Positions 19,108 through 27,522 of a stretch of DNA of 64,000 nucleotides are shown piece by piece. The notes under the pieces were generated by a model, which was given only the letters and a program-made list of their open reading frames with translations, was not told the origin of the DNA and ran no database searches. The position numbers and the translations under genes were made by a program. Position 1 is the stretch's first letter, and each line of letters begins with the position of its first letter. The stretch is taken from contig CAMHAH010000006.1 of assembly GCA_946183365.1 (NCBI GenBank), positions 62,001 through 126,000 of the forward strand. The letters are read 5' to 3'. The stretch is from an uncultured Clostridia bacterium. Lineage in GTDB: Bacteria; Bacillota; Clostridia; Oscillospirales; Acutalibacteraceae.

Positions 19108-19812
19108 ATGGATTTTGGAAGAGTATTTAATGAAGCGATGCCGCTGCTGCTTGACGGTCTTAAGCTGACTGTCATCACATCGCTGGCGTCTATCGCGATC
19201 GGCATGGTCATCGGACTGTTCGTGTGTCTGATGAAAATGTCTAAGAATGTTGTTCTCCGCGGTATCGCGGGCGCGTATATCTGGATCATCCGCGGTACGC
19301 CTATGCTGGTACAGGCGTTGATGGTGTTCTTCGGCTTTCCTCAGCTTATCCAGCTGACCATCAACCCTGCGTTCCGTATGGACGCTCTGACCGCCGGCAT
19401 CATCACCCTTTCGCTGAACGCGGGCGCGTATCTTGCAGAGATATACCGCGGCGGTATCATGGCTGTGCCTAAGGGACAGAGTGAAGCAGCTCGTTCTCTC
19501 GGACTTTCTCAGGCTAAGACTATGATGAAGGTCGTTTTGCCTCAGGCGATAAAGTTCTCTATCCCCGCGCTGGTAAATCAGTTCATCATCACCATCAAGG
19601 ATACCTCTATCCTGTCGGTCATCGGTATGGCTGAGATAGTTAATAAGGCTAAGACCTACGTCGGCAGTACATATGTATACTTCGCGACCTACGCTGTGGT
19701 TGCGCTGATGTATCTGTTGGTGATCTCGATTCTCATGATTATTTCGAGCTATATCGAGAAGAAGTTAAAATATGAAGCGAAGAGAGGTAAGAGACACCGT
19801 GACAAACATTAA
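19108..19812 (+). CDS. Polar amino acid ABC transporter, permease
   Basis: 234 residues, HisM/GlnP-type permease with about five membrane helices. The EAA coupling loop is visible as [23 protein letters not shown]-terminal segment [22 protein letters not shown] is typical. Works as a homodimer with the ATP-binding subunit encoded immediately downstream. The C-terminus is basic ([10 protein letters not shown]) and overlaps the start region of the next gene. The ribosome site (AAGGCAG) is weak, consistent with lower expression than the binding protein. Confidence 0.93.
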   Translation: MDFGRVFNEAMPLLLDGLKLTVITSLASIAIGMVIGLFVCLMKMSKNVVLRGIAGAYIWIIRGTPMLVQALMVFFGFPQLIQLTINPAFRMDALTAGIITLSLNAGAYLAEIYRGGIMAVPKGQSEAARSLGLSQAKTMMKVVLPQAIKFSIPALVNQFIITIKDTSILSVIGMAEIVNKAKTYVGSTYVYFATYAVVALMYLLVISILMIISSYIEKKLKYEAKRGKRHRDKH

Positions 19813-20548
19813 TAAAGAGAACAAAAAGGTCGTCGTTACTAACCTTCATAAATACTTTGACAAGAACGAGGTCCTTACAGGTATCGACGCTACCATATAT
19901 GAGGGCGAGGTCGTATGCGTTATCGGACCGTCCGGTTCGGGTAAGTCGACCTTCCTCAGATGCCTGAACAAACTCGAGGACGCTACCTCGGGCGAGATCG
20001 TCATCGACGGATATGATATCACGGATAAGAAGATCGACATCAATAAGGTGCGCGAGAATATCGGTATGGTGTTCCAGCAGTTCAACCTGTTCCAGAACAT
20101 GACCGTATTGAAGAATATCATGATGGCTCCCGTATCTCTCAATAAGATGACTAAGGAAGAAGCCGAGCAAAAGGCTAAGGAGCTTCTCAGACGAGTTGGT
20201 CTTGAGGATAAGGCTGATTCCTATCCCGGAGAGCTCTCGGGCGGTCAGCAACAGCGTGTGGCTATAGCCAGAGCGCTCGCCATGAACCCCGATATCATGC
20301 TCTTTGACGAGCCTACCTCAGCGCTCGACCCCGAGATGGTCGGCGAGGTATTGGACGTTATGAAGGAGCTTGCCGCCGACGGCATGACTATGATAGTCGT
20401 TACCCATGAGATGGGCTTCGCGAGAGAGGTCTCAGACAGAGTTCTGTTCATGGCCGACGGCGTAATCTGTGAAGAGGGAACACCCGAAGAGGTGTTCGGC
20501 AATCCGCAGAACGAGCGTACTCAGGACTTCCTGCGTAAGGTCCTGTAA
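19799..20548 (+). CDS. Polar amino acid ABC transporter, ATP-binding protein
   Basis: GlnQ/HisP-type ATPase of about 249 residues. Walker [11 protein letters not shown]-loop FQQFNLF, signature LSGGQQQR, Walker [14 protein letters not shown] and H-loop TH are all intact. Two starts are possible: GTG at 19799 (GAGAGG 11 bases upstream) or ATG at 19772 inside the permease gene; I prefer 19799. Powers amino acid uptake with the two upstream gene products. Confidence 0.92.
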   Translation: MTNINKENKKVVVTNLHKYFDKNEVLTGIDATIYEGEVVCVIGPSGSGKSTFLRCLNKLEDATSGEIVIDGYDITDKKIDINKVRENIGMVFQQFNLFQNMTVLKNIMMAPVSLNKMTKEEAEQKAKELLRRVGLEDKADSYPGELSGGQQQRVAIARALAMNPDIMLFDEPTSALDPEMVGEVLDVMKELAADGMTMIVVTHEMGFAREVSDRVLFMADGVICEEGTPEEVFGNPQNERTQDFLRKVL

Positions 20549-20602
20549 CTTAATAATCATATTCAAAGCACTGTGCTTCGGCATGGTGCTTTTTTCTTAT
20601 TT

Positions 20603-20760
20603 ATACTAATCCTTAATAAAAACCTTTATCATCTATTGCGCTAAATTCCGCATAGCTTTGTTGAGCTCCTTGACAGGCGCCAGCCTGCCTGCGTCACTCG
20701 CCTCGCTCTGCGAAATTTATCACTAATATCTGATTAAATCTTTTTATCAAGGATTAGTAT
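20603..20760 (+). mobile_element. MITE-like 158-bp element, copy A
   Basis: A 158-bp segment bounded by imperfect terminal inverted repeats of about 20 bases (left end ATACTAATCCTTAATAAAAA; right end reads the same with one change on the other strand). Inner arms also pair (AAATTCCGCATAGC against GCTCTGCGAAATTT), and the centre holds CAGGC/GCCTG, so the whole unit can fold into a long hairpin. It has no open frame. Copy B at 25621-25778 is its reverse complement with only 3 differences. Confidence 0.85.
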
Positions 20761-20803
20761 TAGAACAATACCGTCAATTTTGAACAATTTGTTAACAATC
20801 AAA

Positions 20804-20826
20804 TTTGACCTTGACTTTCTTTGACC
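20804..20826. promoter_or_regulatory. CtsR operator
   Basis: On the minus strand 20826-20810 reads GGTCAAAGAAAGTCAAG, matching the CtsR heptad repeat RGTCAAANANRGTCAAA at 16 of 17 positions, and a further GGTCAAA lies directly next to it (20810-20804). It overlaps the -35 of the ctsR promoter. A weaker AGTCAAGGTCA is at 20842-20852, just after the -10. Confidence 0.85.
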
Positions 20827-20839
20827 AATGGTATACAAT
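20811..20839 (+). promoter_or_regulatory. Sigma-A promoter of the ctsR operon
   Basis: TTGACT (20811-20816), 17-base spacer, TACAAT (20834-20839). A leader of about 155 bases follows before ctsR; I see no riboswitch-like fold or convincing small frame in it. Confidence 0.8.
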
Positions 20840-21000
20840 ATAGTCAAGGTCAGGGAAGGACAAGAGCGTAGTTGGTAGTATTAATTGTAGGGTGGCTTGC
20901 TCCTCCCGAGAAAGTTATCTGTCGCTGCCGCTTGGATTTGTCTTTCTTAATAATTTCGACCGTTAAGCGTCGGTTTACACATTGAAAAGAGGTTATAAAA

Positions 21001-21456
21001 ATGCGTGTCAGTGATGTAGTCGCCAAGTATATCAAGGATATACTTGAACAGCAGGATGGCGAGGCTGAGATAAAGCGCAATGAGCTCGCGACTACCTTGG
21101 GCTGTGTGCCCAGTCAGATAAACTATGTTATCACATCGCGGTTCACTCCCGAGCAGGGCTATATCGTAGAGTCCCGTCGAGGCGGCGGGGGATATATACG
21201 CATCACCCGTATCAATACTACCCGCAGCGGAGCGATAATGCATATCGTTAATTCGGTAGGCAAGGCGCTCGATAACGCTACCGCCGAGGCGATGCTCGAT
21301 AATATGCTCAGCAGCGGAGTGCTTGACCCAAAAACCGCGAAGCTTATAGCCGCGGCTTCGGGAGAGAGATCGTATCTCAGTGTTCCCCAGCAATACCGTG
21401 ACGCTCTCAGAGCCTCGGTGTTCAAGAATATGCTGCTTACCCTTCTCGACACTTAA
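21001..21456 (+). CDS. ctsR: Transcriptional repressor CtsR
   Basis: Repressor of class III heat-shock genes; binds the tandem heptad in its own promoter and is inactivated by heat and by McsB. 151 residues: an N-terminal helix-turn-helix (residues about 25-60, NELATTLGCVPSQINYVITSRF) and the glycine-rich wing RRGGGGYIRI that sets temperature sensing. C-terminal dimer/McsB-binding part follows. AAGAGG precedes the ATG. First gene of ctsR-mcsA-mcsB-clpC. Confidence 0.96.
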   Translation: MRVSDVVAKYIKDILEQQDGEAEIKRNELATTLGCVPSQINYVITSRFTPEQGYIVESRRGGGGYIRITRINTTRSGAIMHIVNSVGKALDNATAEAMLDNMLSSGVLDPKTAKLIAAASGERSYLSVPQQYRDALRASVFKNMLLTLLDT

Positions 21457-21540
21457 AGCAGAAGGTATATGATAGAATAAACAAAACTCAAACGCCTGAC
21501 AATATTACTTATTGGCGTATCTCAAAAGGAGGAAAAGATC

Positions 21541-22044
21541 ATGTTATGTCAACACTGCAACAAGAATGAGGCTACAACTCATGTCAAGACTATGATAAAC
21601 GGCGAGTACGCCGAATATATGCTTTGTCCCGAATGTGCCCACGAGCTTGGGTACGATACGATGTTCCCCGATTTCAACGCTGATTTCGGCGGCTTGCTCT
21701 CGAGCTTCTTCTCAAACGCGCTTCCGGCGCGCTCGGGAGCTACACGCTGCAAGACCTGCGGCAGCAGCCTGAACGATATCAAGCGCAGCGGCAAGGTTGG
21801 CTGCGCCGACTGCTACGATATCTTTTTCAGCGAGCTTATGCCCACTATCCGCAATATACACGGCAACACCGAGCACAAGGGCAAACGCCCCGGAGCTATC
21901 GAGTATACCGTGAACGAAGAGAAAACCGACGATAGCGCCGACAAGCTCACCTCTCTTAAAGCGGAGCTTAAGAAGGCTATCGAGGATGAGAACTTTGAGC
22001 GCGCCGCTCAGCTGCGTGATGAGATCAAGGGATTGGAGGGATAA
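21541..22044 (+). CDS. mcsA: McsA, zinc-binding activator of the arginine kinase McsB
   Basis: 167 residues. Two four-Cys zinc motifs: CQHC...CPEC at the N-terminus and CKTC...CADC near residue 65-85. A C-terminal UVR motif (residues about 138-165, with [15 protein letters not shown]) matches that in ClpC. McsA stimulates McsB and helps CtsR turnover. AGGAGG precedes the ATG; the stop overlaps the mcsB start. Confidence 0.93.
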   Translation: MLCQHCNKNEATTHVKTMINGEYAEYMLCPECAHELGYDTMFPDFNADFGGLLSSFFSNALPARSGATRCKTCGSSLNDIKRSGKVGCADCYDIFFSELMPTIRNIHGNTEHKGKRPGAIEYTVNEEKTDDSADKLTSLKAELKKAIEDENFERAAQLRDEIKGLEG

Positions 22045-23024
22045 TGATGAGTGAAGCGGTAGTATCGACCAGAATACGTCTGGCACGAAATCTTAAGGAG
22101 TATCCGTTTCCGGTAAGACTGCCCGCCGATAAGGCGCAGGAGGTAGTGGATAAGGTCGGAGAAGCTCTCAAGGATTGCGGTATCAAGTTCCACCGCATAG
22201 ACGCTGATAACGTCACAGATACCATTCTGGTTTCGATGATAGAACGCCATCTGGTAAGTCCCGATTTCATCAGCAACGAGAAGGGCAGAGCAGTATATCT
22301 CAGCGACGATAACACCGTGTCTATCATGGTGAACGAAGAGGATCATATCAGACTGCAGGTCATCAAAGACGGCTTTGAGCTTGACGAGGCTTTTGAGCTT
22401 GCCGATAAGATCGACAATATTCTTTCAAAGAAATTAAACTTTGCTTTCAACGATCGTCTCGGCTACCTCACTCAGTGCCCGACCAACCTCGGTACAGGCA
22501 TGAGAGCCTCGGTCATGCTCCACTTGCCCGCGCTTGACATGAGCGGCACGGTATACAGGATAGGAGCTAACCTCAGCAAGCTAGGGCTCACTATGAGAGG
22601 GCTCTACGGTGAGAGCACCAAGCCCGCGGGAGCTTTCTTCCAGCTGAGCAATCAGGTCACTCTCGGTATCTCTGAGAAGGCGGCTATAGAGAACCTTAAG
22701 AATATCACAACTCAGCTTATTTCTCAGGAAATGAGAGCCCGTGACGGTATTCTCAACCGCATCGAGGTAGAGGACAAGATCAGCCGCGCTTTGGGCGTGC
22801 TGAAAACCGCTAAGCTGATGGATCACAACGAGGCTATGCAGCTTCTCTCACTCGTTCGATTGGGAGTGACCTCAAAGAAGCTTGAGACGCTCTCAGCCGA
22901 GAGCATAGATAAGCTCATAGTAGAGATACAGCCCGCTTCGATAATGTCGCGCTACTCAGAGACCATGAGCGCTCAGGAGCGAGATATCAAGCGAGCTCAG
23001 ATCATAAGAAAAAGATTTGAATGA
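22044..23024 (+). CDS. mcsB: Protein-arginine kinase McsB
   Basis: Phosphorylates arginines on CtsR and on damaged proteins, marking them for ClpCP. Related to guanido kinases: STRIRLARN near the N-terminus, IMVNEEDHIR, and the catalytic-loop CPTNLGTGMRASV with the conserved Cys. 326 residues, somewhat shorter than the roughly 350-360 of Bacillus because the N-terminal lead before STRIRLARN is only about eight residues. Start overlaps the mcsA stop (TAATG); an ATG one codon later is equally possible. Confidence 0.94.
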   Translation: MMSEAVVSTRIRLARNLKEYPFPVRLPADKAQEVVDKVGEALKDCGIKFHRIDADNVTDTILVSMIERHLVSPDFISNEKGRAVYLSDDNTVSIMVNEEDHIRLQVIKDGFELDEAFELADKIDNILSKKLNFAFNDRLGYLTQCPTNLGTGMRASVMLHLPALDMSGTVYRIGANLSKLGLTMRGLYGESTKPAGAFFQLSNQVTLGISEKAAIENLKNITTQLISQEMRARDGILNRIEVEDKISRALGVLKTAKLMDHNEAMQLLSLVRLGVTSKKLETLSAESIDKLIVEIQPASIMSRYSETMSAQERDIKRAQIIRKRFE

Positions 23025-23082
23025 TCTGAATTATCAGGAAGGTTTTTAATAGATAAAAGTATCAAGAAAGAAGGGTTGATAT

Positions 23083-25527
23083 ATGAAGTACACATTTAAG
23101 GGCTTTACAGAGAAGGCTAACAGAGCTCTCAATTTAGCTATCGAGAGCGCTCAGGAAATGGGTCATAATTACATCGGCTCTGAGCATATCCTGCTTGGAC
23201 TGTGCAAGGAGAACAGCGGCGTAGCGTATGCTGCTCTTAAAGACAGCGGAGTGACCGCCGAGAAGCTCGAGAACCTTATGAGAGGCAACTCGGGCGAGAA
23301 CGGTATCTACTCTCTCACGCCCGATGATTTCACACCGCGCACAAAGAGAGTTATGCAGACGGCTGTCATGTACTCTGCCCGTACAGGCTCGGGTTATGTC
23401 GGTACTGAGCATCTGCTCATAGCTCTGCTCTCAGACCGCGACAGCTACGCTATCCGTTATCTGCGTGAATTGGGAGTAACACCTCAGAGTATCGCCGACC
23501 GTTTGAGCGCGAGGTATGAGGGTGAGGATCAGAGCGGTTACAACGGTACCGGCTCGGCTCAGGGTGAGCCCGACGGCGACAGCAAGACGCTCGACAGCTT
23601 CTCGCGCGATCTGACAAAAGCCGCGAAGAACGGCGAGATCGACCCCGTCATCGGCAGAGATGAAGAGATCAAGCGTATCATCCAGATACTCTCGCGCCGT
23701 ACAAAGAACAACCCCTGTCTTATCGGCGAGCCCGGCGTAGGCAAGACAGCAATCGCCGAGGGTTTGGCTCTGAAGATAGCGAACGGCGAGGTGCCCGAGC
23801 ACCTGCGCGATAAGAGAGTTGTGGCTCTCGATCTGACGGGTATGGTCGCCGGCACAAAGTACCGCGGCGACTTTGAGGATCGTATCAAGAACGCCATCGA
23901 AGAGGTCAAGAAGAGCAAGAATATCATCCTGTTCATAGATGAGCTCCATACCATTATCGGCGCGGGAGCTGCTGAGGGCAGCGCCGACGCGGCTAATATC
24001 CTCAAACCCTCGCTTGCGAGAGGAGATTTCCAGGTAATAGGCGCGACCACCCTCGAGGAATACCGCAAGTATATCGAGAAGGACGCGGCGCTTGAGAGGC
24101 GCTTCCAGCCCGTTAAGGTCGGAGAGCCGAGCGAAGAGGACGCCGTCGCTATCCTCAAAGGACTTCGTGACCGTTACGAGGCTCACCATAAGGTAAAGAT
24201 CTCTGACGAGGCTATAGAGGCTGCCGTAAAGCTCAGCTCACGTTATATAGCCGACCGTTATCTGCCCGATAAGGCTATCGACCTTATCGACGAGGCGGCG
24301 TCAAAGGTTCGTCTTTCGGCTCTTACTTACCCCTCTGAGATAAAGGATCTTGAGGCTGAGCTTGAAACTCTCGAGAGCGAGAAGACCGCCGCTGTCAATG
24401 AACAGGACTTTGAGCGCGCGGCTCAGCTCAGAGATGAGCAGAAGAATATCACCGATCAGCTCGAAAAGGCTAAGAACAGCTGGCAGGAGAGCTCTAAGGA
24501 GAGCTCGCATGAGGTCGGCTCTGAGGATATTGCCGCGATCGTCAGCTCGTGGACGAAGATCCCCGTTGTTGAGCTCACCCGCGAGGAGAGCGAACGTCTG
24601 CTCAATATGGAGAAGATCCTGCATGAGCGCGTTGTAGGTCAGGAAGAGGCCGTATCAGCCGTATCAAGAGCTATCCGCAGGGGCAGAGTAGGCATAAAGG
24701 ATCCTAAGCGCCCTATCGGCTCTTTCATCTTCCTCGGTCCCACAGGCGTAGGTAAAACCGAGCTTTGTAAGGCTCTGGCTCAGGCGATGTTCGGCGATGA
24801 GAACGCTATGCTCCGCCTTGATATGAGCGAGTATATGGAGAAGCACACGGTATCCCGTCTGGTAGGTTCGCCTCCCGGTTATGTCGGTTACGACGAGGGC
24901 GGTCAGCTCACAGAGGCTGTACGCCGCAAGCCGTATTCGGTAGTCCTCTTTGACGAGATAGAGAAGGCTCACCCCGACGTATTCAATATGCTGTTGCAGA
25001 TACTCGAGGACGGCAGACTGACCGACAGCCAGGGCAGGACGGTAGACTTCAAGAACACCGTTATCATCATGACCTCTAACGTCGGCGCTCGCCGCATAAT
25101 CGAGAAGCAGACCTCATTAGGCTTCGGCAACGCTGAGAATTCCGAAAATTTGAGCGTGCGCGAGCTGGTCATGGCTGAGCTCAAGCAGGTGTTCCGTCCC
25201 GAGTTCCTCAACCGTATCGACGATATCATAGTATTCAACAAGCTCACAAAGGACGAGATCAAGGAGATCGCCGGCAAGATGCTCGAGACACTCAGAAAGC
25301 GTCTCGATACACTCGGCGTAAAGATCACGTTCACCGATAAGGCTATCGAGAGGGTCGCTGATGAGGGCTTTGACGATACCTACGGCGCACGTCCTCTCAG
25401 AAGAGCTATCACGACCAATATCGAGGATAAGCTCAGCGAGCGTATGCTTGAGGCTGACTTTGACAGCTCAAAGCCGATAGTCTGCGATTATGACGGTGAG
25501 GGCTTCACATTTGAATGCGCTGAATAA
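23083..25527 (+). CDS. clpC: ATP-dependent unfoldase ClpC
   Basis: Hsp100 AAA+ protein that feeds substrates, including arginine-phosphorylated ones, to ClpP. Order: two Clp_N repeats (residues 1-145), AAA1 with Walker A GEPGVGKT near 215, a UVR/M-domain coiled coil (about 420-465, [15 protein letters not shown]), AAA2 with GPTGVGKT near 552 and a C-terminal D2-small domain (about 720-805). 814 residues, normal. Last gene of the CtsR operon and followed by a terminator. Confidence 0.97.
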   Translation: MKYTFKGFTEKANRALNLAIESAQEMGHNYIGSEHILLGLCKENSGVAYAALKDSGVTAEKLENLMRGNSGENGIYSLTPDDFTPRTKRVMQTAVMYSARTGSGYVGTEHLLIALLSDRDSYAIRYLRELGVTPQSIADRLSARYEGEDQSGYNGTGSAQGEPDGDSKTLDSFSRDLTKAAKNGEIDPVIGRDEEIKRIIQILSRRTKNNPCLIGEPGVGKTAIAEGLALKIANGEVPEHLRDKRVVALDLTGMVAGTKYRGDFEDRIKNAIEEVKKSKNIILFIDELHTIIGAGAAEGSADAANILKPSLARGDFQVIGATTLEEYRKYIEKDAALERRFQPVKVGEPSEEDAVAILKGLRDRYEAHHKVKISDEAIEAAVKLSSRYIADRYLPDKAIDLIDEAASKVRLSALTYPSEIKDLEAELETLESEKTAAVNEQDFERAAQLRDEQKNITDQLEKAKNSWQESSKESSHEVGSEDIAAIVSSWTKIPVVELTREESERLLNMEKILHERVVGQEEAVSAVSRAIRRGRVGIKDPKRPIGSFIFLGPTGVGKTELCKALAQAMFGDENAMLRLDMSEYMEKHTVSRLVGSPPGYVGYDEGGQLTEAVRRKPYSVVLFDEIEKAHPDVFNMLLQILEDGRLTDSQGRTVDFKNTVIIMTSNVGARRIIEKQTSLGFGNAENSENLSVRELVMAELKQVFRPEFLNRIDDIIVFNKLTKDEIKEIAGKMLETLRKRLDTLGVKITFTDKAIERVADEGFDDTYGARPLRRAITTNIEDKLSERMLEADFDSSKPIVCDYDGEGFTFECAE

Positions 25528-25580
25528 TTCGATAATAGAATAATGTATAATTCTGATACAGAATAAAAAGCGATAAAAAG

Positions 25581-25614
25581 AAGCGGCACAGCTTATAACT
25601 GTGTCGCTTTTTGC
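25581..25614 (+). terminator. ctsR operon terminator
   Basis: AGCGGCACAG (25582-25591) pairs with CTGTGTCGCT (25599-25608; one G-U) and is followed by TTTTT. Confidence 0.85.
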
Positions 25615-25620
25615 TATGTT

Positions 25621-25778
25621 ATACTAATCCTTGAAAAAAAGATTTAATCAGATATTAGTGATAAATTTCGCAGAGCGAGGCGAGTGACGCAGGCAGGCTG
25701 GCGCCTGTCAAGGAGCTCAACAAAGCTATGCGGAATTTAGCGCCATAGATGATAAAGGTTTTTATTTAGGATTAGTAT
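25621..25778 (-). mobile_element. MITE-like 158-bp element, copy B (inverted)
   Basis: Reverse complement of copy A at 20603-20760, the same length and differing at 3 bases by hand alignment. It has the same ATACTAATCC ends. It directly abuts the tarJ stop codon. Together the two copies bracket the whole ctsR operon in opposite orientation. Confidence 0.85.
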
Positions 25779-26800
25779 CATATATTCCAATGTAATATCG
25801 TTTTGCCGAAAGCCTTTTTGATATCGGTCTCAAAGGCTTCTTTTATATCCGAGAAGCGGTTTATCTCTACGGTGTTTCCGACCAGTCTGCTCAGGTACAC
25901 CGGTATCTCGGGGTATTCCTTATAGAGCTCTACCGTTTTGCGGAAGTCCGCTTTACCCGAGCGGCTTGTTCCGAAGAGGCGCAAGCCCTTCTCAAGTATC
26001 ATTCTGGTGTTGACCGCCACGGGGTATTCGCTTACGCCGAGGATCGATATAGTGCCCTCGGGGCGAATAACGCCGATTATCTGTTCTATGGCTACGGGTG
26101 AGCCGTTGCCTCCCACGCACTCAAAGGCGTGATCCAGCCACAGATCGGACGGTATCTCGGTAGTCAGATAGGTGCCGTCTGCAAAGGAGAAGTCGCTGAG
26201 CTTCTCGCGATTGATGCCGAAGATATAGATCTCGGCGTGAGGTACCATCTTTTTGAGCAGGAGAGAGGTGATGAAGGCGAGGTTGCCGTCGCCCCATACT
26301 CCGATATGCTCTCTGCGGTTGTGAGCTATGGACTTGAAGCGCCCTATGGCGTGGGTGCTGACCGAAACAAGCTCGGTGAACGCCGCGACGTCAAGGTCGA
26401 TATCCTCGGGCAGTCTGACGAGCCTTTCGGGCTCTATGCAGACGTATTCCTGCATGAAGCCGTCAGCCGAGCTGCCGCAGAAGCGGCTTGATCTGAGATA
26501 GTTCTCAGCGATATACTCGTCGCTCTCGGTCGGGATATTGGGTATCATCACGACACGCTCGCCGGGCTTGAAGCCGCCGCTGTTGTCATATACGACCTGT
26601 CCGATGGCTTCGTGTATGAGAGCCATAGGCAGTTTTTCTTTCAAGACCTTTATGTCGCGGGTGCCCTGATAATAGCGCTGATCGGCGTTGCAGATCGACA
26701 GATGAGTGGGTCGCACTATAACGCCCACGTTCACGTCGATATTGTCGAACGCTGTCTCAAACCTGCGCGGAGCACAAAGTCTGTAAATAGTATTAATCAT
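25778..26800 (-). CDS. tarJ: Ribulose-5-phosphate reductase TarJ (ribitol-5-phosphate dehydrogenase)
   Basis: 340-residue member of the zinc alcohol dehydrogenase superfamily that reduces D-ribulose-5-phosphate to ribitol-5-phosphate with NADPH, for CDP-ribitol. Visible: THLSICNADQRYYQG, HEAIGQVV, the nucleotide-binding GVWGDGNLA, and a C-terminal LFGTSRSGKADF. It overlaps tarI by 4 bases, which supports the TarIJ pair. The last gene of the minus-strand wall-polymer operon; its stop codon touches MITE copy B. Confidence 0.9.
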   Translation of the reverse strand: MINTIYRLCAPRRFETAFDNIDVNVGVIVRPTHLSICNADQRYYQGTRDIKVLKEKLPMALIHEAIGQVVYDNSGGFKPGERVVMIPNIPTESDEYIAENYLRSSRFCGSSADGFMQEYVCIEPERLVRLPEDIDLDVAAFTELVSVSTHAIGRFKSIAHNRREHIGVWGDGNLAFITSLLLKKMVPHAEIYIFGINREKLSDFSFADGTYLTTEIPSDLWLDHAFECVGGNGSPVAIEQIIGVIRPEGTISILGVSEYPVAVNTRMILEKGLRLFGTSRSGKADFRKTVELYKEYPEIPVYLSRLVGNTVEINRFSDIKEAFETDIKKAFGKTILHWNI

Positions 26801-27507
26801 TTTATTTCCTCATCATCCAAGAGTGATCGCGCGATCTTAAGGTCATAGGGATAGGTGATCTTGATGTTGTAGGTCTCGCCCTGTACAAGGCTTACGTCCA
26901 TACCCTTCATTACCAGTATCTTTGCGGCGTCGGTAAGGATGTCTTTTTCGTCGGCTGTAAGGCTCATGTATGTATCTCTGAGCAGCTTGGCCTTGAAGCT
27001 CTGAGGCGTCTGACCCTGATACATTTTTCTGCGGTCGGGGATATCGGTTATCTTCCTGCCGTCACCCTCGACGATAGTATCGCTCGCGGGGATAACGGTA
27101 TCACAAGCGCCGCTGAGCTGAGCCGCCTTGATGTTGTCCTCTATTATGCGGTGAGTGACGAACGGACGAACGCTGTCGTGGGTAACGATGATTGTATCGT
27201 CGTCCAGGGTGTAGTTCTTGTCGATATAGTCTATCGCGTTCATTATGGTCTCGTTGCGGGTCTTGCCGCCCTCGATGACCGTGATGCGCTCGCTGTCGCC
27301 CGTGAATTTGCGGATTATCTCTTTGGTATGACCTATCCATGCTCTCGGAGAGAGTATGATGATCTTTTCAAATTTGGGATTGGGCAGGAATTTTTCAACG
27401 GTATGGTTGAGGATGGGCTTGCCTTTTATCTCTAAAAACTGCTTAGGCATATCGGTAGAGCCCATTCTCGAGCCTGTGCCGCCCGCTAAAATTACAGCAA
27501 AAATCAT
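26797..27507 (-). CDS. tarI: Ribitol-5-phosphate cytidylyltransferase TarI
   Basis: IspD/TarI-family nucleotidyltransferase, 236 residues, making CDP-ribitol from CTP and ribitol-5-phosphate. N-terminal LAGGTGSRMGSTDMPKQFLEI, THDSVRPFV, and DRRKMYQGQTPQSFK are diagnostic. IspD (MEP pathway) is the alternative, but the overlap with tarJ and the polymer exporter genes favour TarI. AGGAGAG lies upstream of the ATG. The operon partner LicD protein would use the product. Confidence 0.9.
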   Translation of the reverse strand: MIFAVILAGGTGSRMGSTDMPKQFLEIKGKPILNHTVEKFLPNPKFEKIIILSPRAWIGHTKEIIRKFTGDSERITVIEGGKTRNETIMNAIDYIDKNYTLDDDTIIVTHDSVRPFVTHRIIEDNIKAAQLSGACDTVIPASDTIVEGDGRKITDIPDRRKMYQGQTPQSFKAKLLRDTYMSLTADEKDILTDAAKILVMKGMDVSLVQGETYNIKITYPYDLKIARSLLDDEEIK

Positions 27508-27522
27508 AATATCTCTCCTTTA

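Noticed and set aside
20846..21000. Possible riboswitch or small protein in the ctsR leader
   Set aside because: No recognised riboswitch consensus and no frame with a ribosome site; the leader is long but unexplained.
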